Assembly: GCF_016756535.1 (NCBI RefSeq)
Contig: NZ_AP023247.1
Location: forward strand, 1,426,001 to 1,490,000
Direction of reading: 5' to 3'
Source of the DNA: Mesorhizobium sp. 131-2-1
Lineage (GTDB): Bacteria > Pseudomonadota > Alphaproteobacteria > Rhizobiales > Rhizobiaceae
Length of the DNA stretch: 64,000 bases
Shown here: piece after piece, positions 43,101 to 51,353 of the stretch
Position numbering within the stretch: the stretch's first letter is position 1
Layout: each line of letters begins with the position of its first letter
Made by a program: the position numbers and the translations under genes
The notes under the pieces: model-generated
Database searches by the model: none
Seen by the model: the letters and a program-made list of their open reading frames with translations, nothing else
Told to the model about the DNA's origin: nothing

Positions 43101-44143
43101 AGCGCCGCCTTCCTAAATATGTATCCGAGTTCCGCGACCGGCACGGCAAGATGCGCGTTCGGTTTCGGCGCAAAGGACAGCCGGAGTACTATCTGAAGGC
43201 GGTGCCGTGGACCCCCGCCTTCATGCAAGAATACCAGGCATGCCTTCAACAGACCGCTGCCCCGGCAGTTGTTGGTTCTAGCCTCGTGGCCGCAGGAACG
43301 ATGTCGGCGCTGATCGTCGCGTTCTATGGATCGGCGGATTTCAAAAAGCTCGCCCCCAGCACGAGGAAGCAGTACCGGCACGTGATCGAGCGGTTCCGCA
43401 ATAAGCATGGCGACAAACGTGTTGCTGCTATTGAGCGCAAGCACCTCAAGGCGATCATCGGAACGATGCACGGGACACCAGCCGCGGCGGATAATCTGCT
43501 AGATCGCATCAAGCAGTTGATGGGGTTTGCAGTGGACATCGGCATGCGGAAGGACAATCCGGCACTGGGGATGAAGGGCTTCAACAAGCATACCGACGGC
43601 TGGCACACATGGACCGAAGCTGAGATTGAGCAATTCGAGGAACGCCATCCTATCGGCACCAAGGCCAGACTAGCGTTGACGCTTTTGCTCTACACGACGC
43701 AACGCCGGTCGGACGTGGTGGGAATGGGCTGGCAGCACGTGACCCAAGACGGTATCGCCGTAGGTCAGCAGAAAACGCATGCACGCCTGACTATTCCAAT
43801 CCATCCTACGCTTGCAAACGTACTCGACAAGACGCCACGTGAGCATCTGACGTTCCTGGTCACCGCCAAGGGAAACTCGTTTACGTCCAATGGTTTCGGC
43901 AACTGGTTTCGCGACCGATGCGACGAAGCGAGCCTTCCCCAGTGTTCGGCGCACGGACTGCGCAAGGCTGCATCACGCCGGCTTGCAGAAGATGGCAAAA
44001 CCAATCAGCAGATCAAAGCGATTACAGGTCACAAGACCGACAATGAGGTTGCCAGATACACCGCAGCCGTTGATCAGAAGCGCCTTGCTCGGCAGGCATT
44101 TGGAATGGATGAGGAACAAAAACTGTCTAACCTAACCCAATAG
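43097..44143 (+). CDS. int: Tyrosine integrase of the tRNA-Arg island
   Basis: A 348-aa phage-type integrase. An N-terminal arm/core-binding region covers about residues 1-165. The catalytic residues are Arg203/204 (TTQRRSDVVGM), His286 and Arg289 (HGLRK), His312 (TGHKTDNEVARYT) and Tyr321. Its 3' end lies 52 bases from the attachment core at the tRNA gene, the standard position for the enzyme that mediates integration there. Adjacent inverted TGTCTAAC repeats may be its arm sites. Confidence 0.92.
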   Translation: MKRRLPKYVSEFRDRHGKMRVRFRRKGQPEYYLKAVPWTPAFMQEYQACLQQTAAPAVVGSSLVAAGTMSALIVAFYGSADFKKLAPSTRKQYRHVIERFRNKHGDKRVAAIERKHLKAIIGTMHGTPAAADNLLDRIKQLMGFAVDIGMRKDNPALGMKGFNKHTDGWHTWTEAEIEQFEERHPIGTKARLALTLLLYTTQRRSDVVGMGWQHVTQDGIAVGQQKTHARLTIPIHPTLANVLDKTPREHLTFLVTAKGNSFTSNGFGNWFRDRCDEASLPQCSAHGLRKAASRRLAEDGKTNQQIKAITGHKTDNEVARYTAAVDQKRLARQAFGMDEEQKLSNLTQ

Positions 44144-44153
44144 TTAGACAGTT
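44121..44153. repeat. Inverted repeat at the integrase stop, possible terminator and arm sites
   Basis: AACTGTCTAAC (44121-44131) and GTTAGACAGTT (44143-44153) are perfect 11-bp arms spanning the integrase stop codon. They contain the octamer TGTCTAAC also repeated at the left end of the island. No T-run follows, so a recombination role is as likely as termination. Confidence 0.6.
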
Positions 44154-44194
44154 CCGTTCTTAAACCATTGAAAAAACACGAACCTTAGGTGGGA

Positions 44195-44212
44195 ATGGTG
44201 ATCCCGACAGGA
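44195..44212. repeat. Right attachment site (attR) in the tRNA 3' end
   Basis: ATGGTGATCCCGACAGGA is the exact copy of 27972-27989. Here it forms the CCA end, acceptor strand and part of the T arm of the complete tRNA-Arg gene, so insertion left the tRNA intact. Confidence 0.9.
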
Positions 44213-44272
44213 ATCGAACCTGTGACCTACAGATTAGGAATCTGCCGCTCTATCCTACTGAGCTACGGGACC
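44196..44272 (-). tRNA. tRNA-Arg (anticodon CCU), CCA encoded
   Basis: The minus strand folds as a cloverleaf. The acceptor stem GGTCCCG pairs with CGGGATC (one G-U). The anticodon stem GCAGA/TCTGT encloses loop TTCCTAA with anticodon CCT. The T loop is TTCGATT. The discriminator A is followed by an encoded CCA. It reads AGG arginine codons. It is the insertion site of the 16.2-kb island on its 3' side. Confidence 0.95.
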
Positions 44273-44366
44273 ACGCGGCCCGACACATAGCCGCTTCGGA
44301 CCGGTTCGCCAAGAGGCGGACTGAATGCAAAATCAGCCCCCCGTCTCCCAACGCTCCCAACTCGCC

Positions 44367-45530
44367 TCAGGCGGCCAGTGCGGTTTCCGCGAGCTTCACC
44401 CAATAGCTCATGCCGTGCGGAATGACCTCGTCGTTGAAGTCGTAGGCCGGGTGGTGCAGGCCGGCCGTGTCGCCGTTGCCGATGAAGATGAAGGCGCCCG
44501 GCCGCGCTTCCAGCATGTAGGAGAAATCCTCGCCGCCCATCACCGGCTGGATGGCGCGGTACACCTGCGAATTGCCGGCGATATCGGCCGCGACGTCAGC
44601 GGCAAAGACCGTCTCTTCGGCATGGTTGAAGGTGACGGGATAGTTTGCATTGTAGTCGACTTCGATCGTGGCGCCGAAGGCGGTGGCCAGCCCGTCGCAG
44701 ATGGCGCGGATGCGCTCCTCCGCCTTCTTGGCGACCTCCTTCTTCAGCGAGCGCACGGTGCCGGCGATCTCGGCGCTCTCGGGAATGACGTTATAGGCGT
44801 CGCCGGCGTGGAACTTCGTCACCGACACCACCACCGACTCGACCGGGTCGGTGCTGCGCGAGGCGATCGTCTGCATCGCGCTGACGAGTTGGCTGGTGAT
44901 GACGATCGGATCGACGGTGCCGTGCGGCATCGCCGCGTGGCCGCCGCGCCCCTTGACGGTGATGGTGAATTCGGCCGTCGCCGCCATGATCGGGCCTGGC
45001 CTGATGGCGAACTGGCCGACGGGCAGGCCTGGCATGTTGTGCATGCCGAATACTTTGGAGATGCCGAAGCGCTCCATCATGCCGTCCTTGACCATCTCGT
45101 TGCCGCCGCCGCCGCCTTCCTCGGCAGGCTGGAAGATGACCGCGACAGAGCCTGTGAAATTGCGGGTTTCGGAGAGATATTTGGCGGCACCCAGCAGCAT
45201 CGCCGTGTGGCCATCATGACCGCAGGCGTGCATCTTGCCGGGAACGGTCGAGGCATAGGGCTTGCCGGTGATCTCGCTGATGGGCAGCGCGTCCATGTCG
45301 GCGCGCAGCCCGATCGTCGTGCCGTCACCGCTGCGGCCGCGGATGATGCCGACGACGCCGGTCTTGCCAAGGCCCGTCACCACCTCGTCGCAACCGAATT
45401 CCTTCAGCTTCCCGGTCACGAATGCGGCGGTCTGGAAAACATCGAAGTTCAGCTCCGGCGTTTGGTGCAGGTGGCGGCGCCAGCCGGCGACCTCGTCTTG
45501 CATCTCGGCGGCGCGGTTCAAAATCGGCAT
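44367..45530 (-). CDS. M20 family amidohydrolase (hippurate hydrolase-like)
   Basis: A 387-aa metal-dependent amidohydrolase of the HipO/AmaA group. Metal-ligand and catalytic motifs are RADMDALP, MHACGHDGH, FQPAEEGGGG, and the C-terminal MGGEDFSYML. It cleaves N-acyl amino acids or similar amides in the cytoplasm. The substrate is not deducible. It is divergent from the D-alanyl-D-alanine carboxypeptidase, with about 215 bases between them. Confidence 0.9.
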   Translation of the reverse strand: MPILNRAAEMQDEVAGWRRHLHQTPELNFDVFQTAAFVTGKLKEFGCDEVVTGLGKTGVVGIIRGRSGDGTTIGLRADMDALPISEITGKPYASTVPGKMHACGHDGHTAMLLGAAKYLSETRNFTGSVAVIFQPAEEGGGGGNEMVKDGMMERFGISKVFGMHNMPGLPVGQFAIRPGPIMAATAEFTITVKGRGGHAAMPHGTVDPIVITSQLVSAMQTIASRSTDPVESVVVSVTKFHAGDAYNVIPESAEIAGTVRSLKKEVAKKAEERIRAICDGLATAFGATIEVDYNANYPVTFNHAEETVFAADVAADIAGNSQVYRAIQPVMGGEDFSYMLEARPGAFIFIGNGDTAGLHHPAYDFNDEVIPHGMSYWVKLAETALAA

Positions 45531-45745
45531 GATGGTCCCATTTCATCGTTGGAGCAGCCAGTTGCAGCCTGCTGCATTGTAATTGTGATTGCCAGGCGCT
45601 TTGCCATGTTGACGTCACATAGGGTAAATAGCACCGCAACAATGCAGCCTGGGGAATCGAGGGCCGGGCCGCACCATGCTGGCGATCGCGTAACGAAATC
45701 TTACGGAGCCAGGGGCGACTACGGCAAGAGGCGATTTCGGATTCC

Positions 45746-46921
45746 ATGATGCGGCACGGGCATTTCCTCAAACTATTGCTGGCCGGCGCGCTGGCCTTGC
45801 CGATGCTCGTGGGCGCCGCGCGCGCCAATCCTGTGATCCTTTTCGATCTGACGAGCGGCAAGATCATCGAGCACCAGGACGCCTTCAAGCGCTGGTATCC
45901 GGCCTCGCTGACCAAGCTGATGACCGCCTATGTGACGTTCCGGGCGATCGCCGCCGGCGAGGTCACGCTCGATTCGCCGATCAAGGTGACCAAGCATTCG
46001 GCCGGCGAGCCGCCCAGTAAGATGGGCTTCAAACCGGGCTCGGTGATGCGGCTCGACAATGCGCTGAAGATGATGCTGGTCAAATCGGCCAACGACATTG
46101 CCATGGCCGTCGGCGAGAATATCGGCGGCTCGCAGGCCGCCTTTGCCGACCGCATGAACGCCGAGGCCGCGCGTCTCGGCATGACGGGAACCCATTTCGT
46201 CAACCCGAACGGGCTCTTTTCGCCGGATCAGTACACGACCGCGCGCGATCTCGCGCTGCTGGTGACGGCGATCCGCAGCGAATTCCCGCAATACGCGCCT
46301 TGGTTCTCCATCCAGGGGCTCGCCGTCGGCAAGAAGGCCCTCCCCAACTACAATCTGCTGATCGGCCGCTATCCGGGCGCCGATGGCATGAAGACCGGAT
46401 TCGTCTGTTCGTCGGGCTTCAACATGATCGGCTCGGCAACGCGCAACGGACGCACGCTGGTCGCCGTGGTGCTCGGCGAGAAATCGGCCGTCAGCCGCGC
46501 CGAGACGGCGGCCAAGCTGCTCGACCGCGGCTTTGACACGCCGGCGGCCGGCTCGACCACGCTTGCCGCGTTGCCGTCCTATGGCGATACGCTGTCGCCC
46601 AACGATTTGCATGACGAGATCTGCAAGAAGAAGACGAAGGCGGAGCAGTCGGAAGCAGCTCCCGCCGTTGCCACCAAGGATGCGCCGAAGTCGCCTTATC
46701 AGGTCAAGCTCGACCACCCGACCCTGGTCGCCGTAGGGCTCGGCGGCGCCGACGGGCCGACGCCGAAGGCAATGCTCGATCAGGCCGGTCAGGAATATGC
46801 CGATGTGCCGCTGCCGAGCTGGCGGCCCGACATTCCGGCGCCGACGGGCGCCGAACCGGCGGCAACGGGAACGGCGGCGGCCGCCGCGCAGGGCGACCAG
46901 CCGGTCAAGGTCGCGAACTAG
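45746..46921 (+). CDS. D-alanyl-D-alanine carboxypeptidase, DacF/PBP5-like
   Basis: A 391-aa exported low-molecular-weight PBP. The signal peptide ends near residue 27 (GAARA). The active site has SxxK in SLTKLMTAY, SxN in KSANDIAMAVGE, and KTG in GMKTGFVCSSG. The C-terminal 110 residues are Ala/Pro-rich and lack a clear amphipathic membrane anchor, so it may be loosely attached. It trims the terminal D-Ala from peptidoglycan stems. The following GTPase gene begins four bases after its stop. Confidence 0.92.
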   Translation: MMRHGHFLKLLLAGALALPMLVGAARANPVILFDLTSGKIIEHQDAFKRWYPASLTKLMTAYVTFRAIAAGEVTLDSPIKVTKHSAGEPPSKMGFKPGSVMRLDNALKMMLVKSANDIAMAVGENIGGSQAAFADRMNAEAARLGMTGTHFVNPNGLFSPDQYTTARDLALLVTAIRSEFPQYAPWFSIQGLAVGKKALPNYNLLIGRYPGADGMKTGFVCSSGFNMIGSATRNGRTLVAVVLGEKSAVSRAETAAKLLDRGFDTPAAGSTTLAALPSYGDTLSPNDLHDEICKKKTKAEQSEAAPAVATKDAPKSPYQVKLDHPTLVAVGLGGADGPTPKAMLDQAGQEYADVPLPSWRPDIPAPTGAEPAATGTAAAAAQGDQPVKVAN

Positions 46922-46925
46922 GCTG

Positions 46926-48050
46926 ATGGGCGGCAGCTTCCCCATTCCGGTCTCGGTGCTCACCGGCTTCCTCGGCGCCGGCAAGACGACGCTGCTCAAC
47001 CGGCTGCTCAAGGACCCGGCGCTCACCGACACGGCGGTCATCATCAACGAGTTCGGCGAGGTGGCAATCGACCATCTGCTGGTCGAGCAGGCTTCCGACG
47101 GCATCATCCAGCTTTCCGACGGCTGCCTGTGCTGCACGGTGCGGGGCGAGCTGGTCGACACGCTGGCCGACCTCGTCGACCGGCTGCAGACCGGCCGCAT
47201 CGCCAGGCTGGCGCGCGTCGTCGTTGAAACCACCGGGCTCGCCGATCCGGCGCCGGTGCTGCAGTCGATCATGGCGCATCCGGCGCTGGTGCAGGCCTTC
47301 CGGCTCGACGGCGTCATCACGCTGGTCGATGCGGTCAACGGCAATGCGACGCTCGACGCCCATGTCGAGGCGGTGAAGCAGGCGGCGGTCGCCGACCGCA
47401 TCGTGCTGACCAAGACCGATCTCGCTAGCGATGCCGACGATGTTGCGGCGTTGCGGGTCCGGCTGCGTCAGCTCAATCCGGGCGCCGCGCTGCTTGATGC
47501 CGGCAACAGTGCGACCGGTGCCGCGGCGTTGTTCGATTGCGGGCTCTACAACCCCGAAACAAAATCCGCCGATGTGCGGCGCTGGCTCGGCGAAGCGGCC
47601 GGCCATGATCATGATCACGACGATCATCATGGCCATCACGATCACGGCGACCATCATCACGACCACGGGCACCGCCACGATTCGCGCGTGCGGTCGCATT
47701 CGCTCGTCCATGACGGCCCGGTGCCGTTCTCGGCGATCGAGATGTTCCTCGATCTGCTGCGCTCGACGCATGGCGAGAAGCTGTTGCGCATGAAGGGCGT
47801 CATCGAGCTTATGGAAGATCCATCGCGGCCGCTGGTCATCCACGGCGTGCAGAAGATCCTGCATCCGCCGGCGCGGCTGCCGGCTTGGCCGGACGGCCAG
47901 CGTGGCACCAGGCTGGTGCTGATCACGCTCGATATGCCGCAGGATTATGTCCGCCGGCTGTTCGCCGCCTTCACCAACAGACCGTCGATCGACACGCCCG
48001 ACCGCGCAGCGCTGGAAGACAATCCGCTGGCCATCGCCGGACGGCGATAG
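46926..48050 (+). CDS. COG0523/CobW-family GTPase, putative metallochaperone
   Basis: A 374-aa G3E-family GTPase. The Walker A motif is GFLGAGKTTL, the metal-binding motif GCLCC lies at residues 66-70, and the guanine site is LTKTD. A His/Asp-rich loop of about 30 residues separates the GTPase and the C-terminal domain (about residues 222-258). Such proteins deliver zinc or cobalt to client enzymes. It is probably co-transcribed with the carboxypeptidase. It is not CobW proper by context, although cobS/cobT lie 15 kb away. Confidence 0.88.
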   Translation: MGGSFPIPVSVLTGFLGAGKTTLLNRLLKDPALTDTAVIINEFGEVAIDHLLVEQASDGIIQLSDGCLCCTVRGELVDTLADLVDRLQTGRIARLARVVVETTGLADPAPVLQSIMAHPALVQAFRLDGVITLVDAVNGNATLDAHVEAVKQAAVADRIVLTKTDLASDADDVAALRVRLRQLNPGAALLDAGNSATGAAALFDCGLYNPETKSADVRRWLGEAAGHDHDHDDHHGHHDHGDHHHDHGHRHDSRVRSHSLVHDGPVPFSAIEMFLDLLRSTHGEKLLRMKGVIELMEDPSRPLVIHGVQKILHPPARLPAWPDGQRGTRLVLITLDMPQDYVRRLFAAFTNRPSIDTPDRAALEDNPLAIAGRR

Positions 48051-48101
48051 TCGGTCGCGAATTTCCTAACGCCGCTTGCGGAAGGAGCGGAGATCGCGAA
48101 C

Positions 48102-48338
48102 TCAGGCGGCGCCGCGCTCGACCAGAAAGCGATGGCCGCCGGACACTGCGGCCGTTTCGATGAGCTGATGGCCGGCGTCCGAGCAGAAGGCCGGAATGTC
48201 GATGACCGCCAGCGGATCGGTGGTTTCCAGCCAGACCAGGCTGCCCGGCCGCATCGCGGCCAGGCGCTTTTTCGCCTTGAGCACGGGGAGTGGGCAGTTC
48301 AGCCCCTTGAGGTCGTAAACGGAAACGCGCTTGGCCAA
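48102..48338 (-). CDS. TusA-family sulfurtransferase
   Basis: A 78-aa SirA/TusA-fold protein. It has the CPxP motif in LKGLNCPLPVLKAKKRL (Cys15). It can carry a persulfide for tRNA thiolation or cofactor sulfur transfer. It starts two bases after the stop of the L,D-transpeptidase gene, in the same operon. Confidence 0.88.
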   Translation of the reverse strand: MAKRVSVYDLKGLNCPLPVLKAKKRLAAMRPGSLVWLETTDPLAVIDIPAFCSDAGHQLIETAAVSGGHRFLVERGAA

Positions 48339-48340
48339 GC

Positions 48341-49630
48341 TCAGCCGCCGAACATGCCGAGCAGCTTTTTCTTCAGTTTCGTCACCGTGCCGTCGCCAGC
48401 ATCAGCCGCTTGCGTTTCGGCCGTCGGCGCGGCCGCCTCGACGCCCGCGGTGGTGACCGGCTGCTGGGCAGCCTGCTTGGCGGCTTCCGCTTCGGCCAGT
48501 GCCTGGGCCTTGGCGGCCTCCTTGGCGGCTTTCGCAGCCTCGATGGCTGCGAGCCTCTGTTCTTCGGCCTTGCGCTTGGCTTCCTTCTCGGCGTCGAGCG
48601 CGGCCATCTTGCGGCCTGCCGGCGAATCGATACGCCCCATGCGCGCCGTCTCGGTCACCGTGCCGTCGGAATTGAGCGACGGCGGCTCGATCGGCACGCG
48701 CTCGCCACGGGCGCGGCGCTTAGACCAGTCGGAAACGATGCTGGCTTCCTTGATGCCGGCGATCGTCGGCTTGGGCGCCGGCGTGCTTGACCTGACGGCG
48801 CCGCTGAAGGCCGCGTCATAGCTGCTTTGATAGGCGTTGTAGGCGCTCTTCAGCGAATCCGGCTGCGTGGTGGCGGGGCAGGGCCCGGTCGGATCGAAGG
48901 TCGTGCCTTCAGGAGCCACCTGGTTGAAAACGTAGCGCTTTTCGCAGACGTCGACCTTCGGCGGCACCTTGGTGATCTCGAAATTGTCGTAGCCGACCTT
49001 CAGCATCTTCCAGAACTCGTAGTTCGGGTCGTTGCGGTAGCGCGCCATGTTGGCGGCGGTCATGCGGAACGGAAAGGCCTGGATCTGGAACTCGGTCTGC
49101 CCACCCTGGAAGGCATCGCGGCCGAAGGCGTAGATCTGCTCGATCTGCGGATCGGTCATCGAATAGCAGCCCGACGACGAGCAGGCGCCGTGCACCATCA
49201 AATTGGCGCCGGTGCGGCCGTTGGCGCGGTCATAGGCGTTGGGATAGCCGATATTGAAGGACAGATGGTAGTTCGAGCGCGGGTTCATCTGCGAAGGGCG
49301 AACCGTATAAAAACCTTCCGGCGCCTGGCGGTCGCCCTCGGTGTATTTGGGACCGAGCTTGCCCGACCATTTGCAGATGTCGTAGCTGGCCACCATCTCG
49401 TAGCGGCCATTGGTCTTGGCCTTCCAGATCTCCAGCTTGCCCTCTTCCTTGAAGATGCGGGCCATCACCGAAGAGGTGCGGACCATGCCCTTGGCCTTCA
49501 TGTCGGCCAGGATCTTGTCCGGCAACGGCTTGTTGGCCTCCGGCGCGAAGTCCTTCATCGACGAATCGTTGCAGCCGGCGACGCCGATGGCGGCGATCAG
49601 GACTCCGGTGCGGGCAAGCTTGGCAAACAT
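48341..49630 (-). CDS. L,D-transpeptidase family lipoprotein, YafK-like
   Basis: A 429-aa protein starting at ATG 49630. The N-terminus is a lipoprotein signal with lipobox-like IGVAGC. The YkuD domain covers about residues 60-230 with catalytic HGACSSSGCYSM. The last 130 residues are Ala/Lys/Glu-rich and probably form a long coiled helix (AEKEAKRKAEEQRLAAIEAA). The fusion of a catalytic domain to a long helical tail suggests it spans the periplasm. The frame runs upstream to 49768, but that would bury the signal sequence. Confidence 0.85.
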   Translation of the reverse strand: MFAKLARTGVLIAAIGVAGCNDSSMKDFAPEANKPLPDKILADMKAKGMVRTSSVMARIFKEEGKLEIWKAKTNGRYEMVASYDICKWSGKLGPKYTEGDRQAPEGFYTVRPSQMNPRSNYHLSFNIGYPNAYDRANGRTGANLMVHGACSSSGCYSMTDPQIEQIYAFGRDAFQGGQTEFQIQAFPFRMTAANMARYRNDPNYEFWKMLKVGYDNFEITKVPPKVDVCEKRYVFNQVAPEGTTFDPTGPCPATTQPDSLKSAYNAYQSSYDAAFSGAVRSSTPAPKPTIAGIKEASIVSDWSKRRARGERVPIEPPSLNSDGTVTETARMGRIDSPAGRKMAALDAEKEAKRKAEEQRLAAIEAAKAAKEAAKAQALAEAEAAKQAAQQPVTTAGVEAAAPTAETQAADAGDGTVTKLKKKLLGMFGG

Positions 49631-49901
49631 CGGTGCGGCTATGTCTTTTCTCTCGGGCAAACACCCCGGTATGGCCGGGCCGCCATGCTGAACACCCACG
49701 GACCGTAAACCCGTTAACCTTGAAAATTCCTTACCGCAAGCCCCGACCGCAAGTCTGAGCCAACCCATAGCGGCAATCCCATTGAGCCGAATGCAGCGGC
49801 ATTTTTGTGGCGGAATCGTGCCCTGCCGCCACTTTGCCGTGTGGTGGCCGGCGCATTTCCAGGGCGATCAAACGTTTTGACAGATCCGGAGTTGATGGGG
49901 A

Positions 49902-50036
49902 CTAGGTAATGCTGCCACCCTCGTTGTTGCCATCGCCATTGCCGTTGTCCACCGGCGGCTGGGAACTCGCTTGTTGAGCCGTTAGCGCTTGCAGGCGGGC
50001 CGCTTTGACCAGCGCAGGTTTCTCGTATTTCTTCAT
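49902..50036 (-). CDS. Putative RiPP precursor with lasso-type leader
   Basis: A 44-aa peptide. The leader is MKKYEKPALVKAARLQALTAQ, fitting the YxxPxL....T pattern of lasso-peptide leaders read by RRE domains, with Ala at the usual Gly. The short core is Asn/Gly-rich and acidic (QPPVDNGNGDGNNEGG), unlike a typical ring-forming lasso core. GGGGGGA lies before the ATG. No cyclase, protease or RRE gene is nearby, so it is an orphan precursor or a relic. Confidence 0.55.
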   Translation of the reverse strand: MKKYEKPALVKAARLQALTAQQASSQPPVDNGNGDGNNEGGSIT

Positions 50037-50256
50037 CTCAAATCCCCCCAAAACGAAAAGCTTAGTTGGCAGCCGTTAAAGCAGGGTGTCTATGGCGACC
50101 CAGCCCCAACCACGGTCCAGGCCGTTACCCAGGAACACCCAACCGACGGACTGGTCTCAGCGGCGTTTCCGTGAAACGGTGAACCGCCCTAGAGCCGGAT
50201 GATTTCAGGTCGAATCGATCCGAAATCTGAATCCGCTTCTAAATCAAAGAGACAGA

Positions 50257-50301
50257 GCATGATGTCGTCCGAAAACCACTTCACACTTTTCGGCATCATG
50301 C
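50257..50301. repeat. Rhizobial intergenic palindrome downstream of accA
   Basis: GCATGATG (50257-50264) and CCGAAAA (50269-50275) pair with TTTTCGG (50287-50293) and CATCATGC (50294-50301). The arms are interrupted by a four-base bulge and enclose a loop CCACTTCACAC. The CCGAAAACC...TCACACTTTTCGG core recurs in modified form at 52522-52636. It directly follows accA on the minus strand and may terminate it. Confidence 0.75.
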
Positions 50302-50302
50302 C

Positions 50303-51253
50303 CTAGAGGCTTCGGCCCATCGCCAGGTATTTCTCGCGGCGCTGTTCGCGGAAATCGGTGTTGGCGCCGGCAAAATCCTTCATCGTCCTGGCGATCAAGT
50401 CGCCGGTGGCGGCGATCACCGTCTCCGGCGCGCGATGGGCGCCGCCGAGCGGCTCGGGAACGATAGCGTCGATGATCTTCATTTCGTAAAGATCCTGGGC
50501 GGTGATCTTCATGTTGGTCGCCGCATCCTTGGAGCGGGTGGTGTCACGCCAAAGGATCGAGGCGGCGCCCTCCGGCGAGATCACCGAGTAGATGGCGTGC
50601 TCCAGCATGTAGACCCGGTTGGCGGTGGCGATGGCGATGGCGCCGCCCGAACCGCCTTCGCCGATCACGACTGAGATCGACGGCACCTTGAGGGCAAGAC
50701 AGGCCGAGGTCGAGCGGGCAATCGCTTCGGCCTGGCCGCGTTCCTCGGCGCCGACGCCGGGATAGGCGCCGGCAGTGTCGACCAGCGTCAGAAGCGGGAT
50801 CTTGAAGCGGTCGGCAAGCTCCATCAGCCGCACCGCCTTGCGGTAGCCTTCCGGCCGCACCGAGCCGAAATTGTGCTTCAGGCGGCTCGCCGTGTCGGAG
50901 CCCTTCTCCTGGCCGATCACCGCCACCGGCTCGCCGCGGAAGCGGGCGAAGCCGCCGACGATCGCCTGGTCCTCGCCGAAATTGCGGTCGCCGGCCAGCG
51001 GCGTGAAATCGCTGAGCAGGCCCTTGATGTAATCGACGCAATGCGGCCTGTCGGGATGGCGCGCCACCTGCACCTTCTGCCAGGGCGTCAGCGCCTTGTA
51101 GGCTTCGCGCAGCGCATCGCGCGAGCGCTTCTCCAGCCGGCTGATCTCGTCGCCGACATCGACGGCCTCGCCGTTCTCGGCAAGCTTCTTCAGTTCCAGG
51201 ATCTTGCCTTCGAGATCCTGCACCGGCTTTTCGAAATCGAGGTAGTTGTACAT
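50303..51253 (-). CDS. accA: Acetyl-CoA carboxylase carboxyltransferase subunit alpha
   Basis: A 316-aa subunit of standard length. Family blocks are [62 protein letters not shown] and [15 protein letters not shown]. With AccD it transfers carboxyl from biotin to acetyl-CoA, making malonyl-CoA for fatty acid synthesis. ATG 51253 begins [10 protein letters not shown], the normal N-terminus. It follows xerD by about 100 bases in the same direction. Confidence 0.96.
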   Translation of the reverse strand: MYNYLDFEKPVQDLEGKILELKKLAENGEAVDVGDEISRLEKRSRDALREAYKALTPWQKVQVARHPDRPHCVDYIKGLLSDFTPLAGDRNFGEDQAIVGGFARFRGEPVAVIGQEKGSDTASRLKHNFGSVRPEGYRKAVRLMELADRFKIPLLTLVDTAGAYPGVGAEERGQAEAIARSTSACLALKVPSISVVIGEGGSGGAIAIATANRVYMLEHAIYSVISPEGAASILWRDTTRSKDAATNMKITAQDLYEMKIIDAIVPEPLGGAHRAPETVIAATGDLIARTMKDFAGANTDFREQRREKYLAMGRSL

Positions 51254-51353
51254 TCTTGAGCGGACCGACAGTTCGGAAGGCAATGGCTGGCGAAACCCTC
51301 GAAAACAGGGGCTCCGGGCGGAGGAACGTCGCCCTCACATAGCGACATGAGGC

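Larger units (their letters stand above)
27972..44212. mobile_element. Integrated genomic island at tRNA-Arg(CCU)
   Basis: The element spans 16.2 kb between two copies of an 18-bp repeat, one overlapping the 3' end of tRNA-Arg(CCU). A tyrosine integrase (43097-44143) lies at the tRNA side in the usual orientation. Genes inside are less GC-rich by eye than those flanking it. Apart from mobility genes, it carries nucleases, a DNA methyltransferase, a DGQHR protein and a reverse transcriptase, a content typical of a defence island. No conjugation, replication or phage structural genes are present, so it would need helper functions to move between cells. Confidence 0.9.

Noticed and set aside
46797..46925. 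Fusion of the carboxypeptidase tail to the GTPase in an alternative open frame
   Set aside because: The carboxypeptidase has its own stop at 46921 and the GTPase a clear start at 46926. The upstream extension is a frame-shifted reading of the carboxypeptidase tail.
47595..47700. Repeated CATCAC/GATCAC units resembling a short repeat array
   Set aside because: They encode the His/Asp-rich loop of the COG0523 GTPase and lack the spacer structure of a CRISPR array. No CRISPR array or cas gene was seen anywhere in the window.
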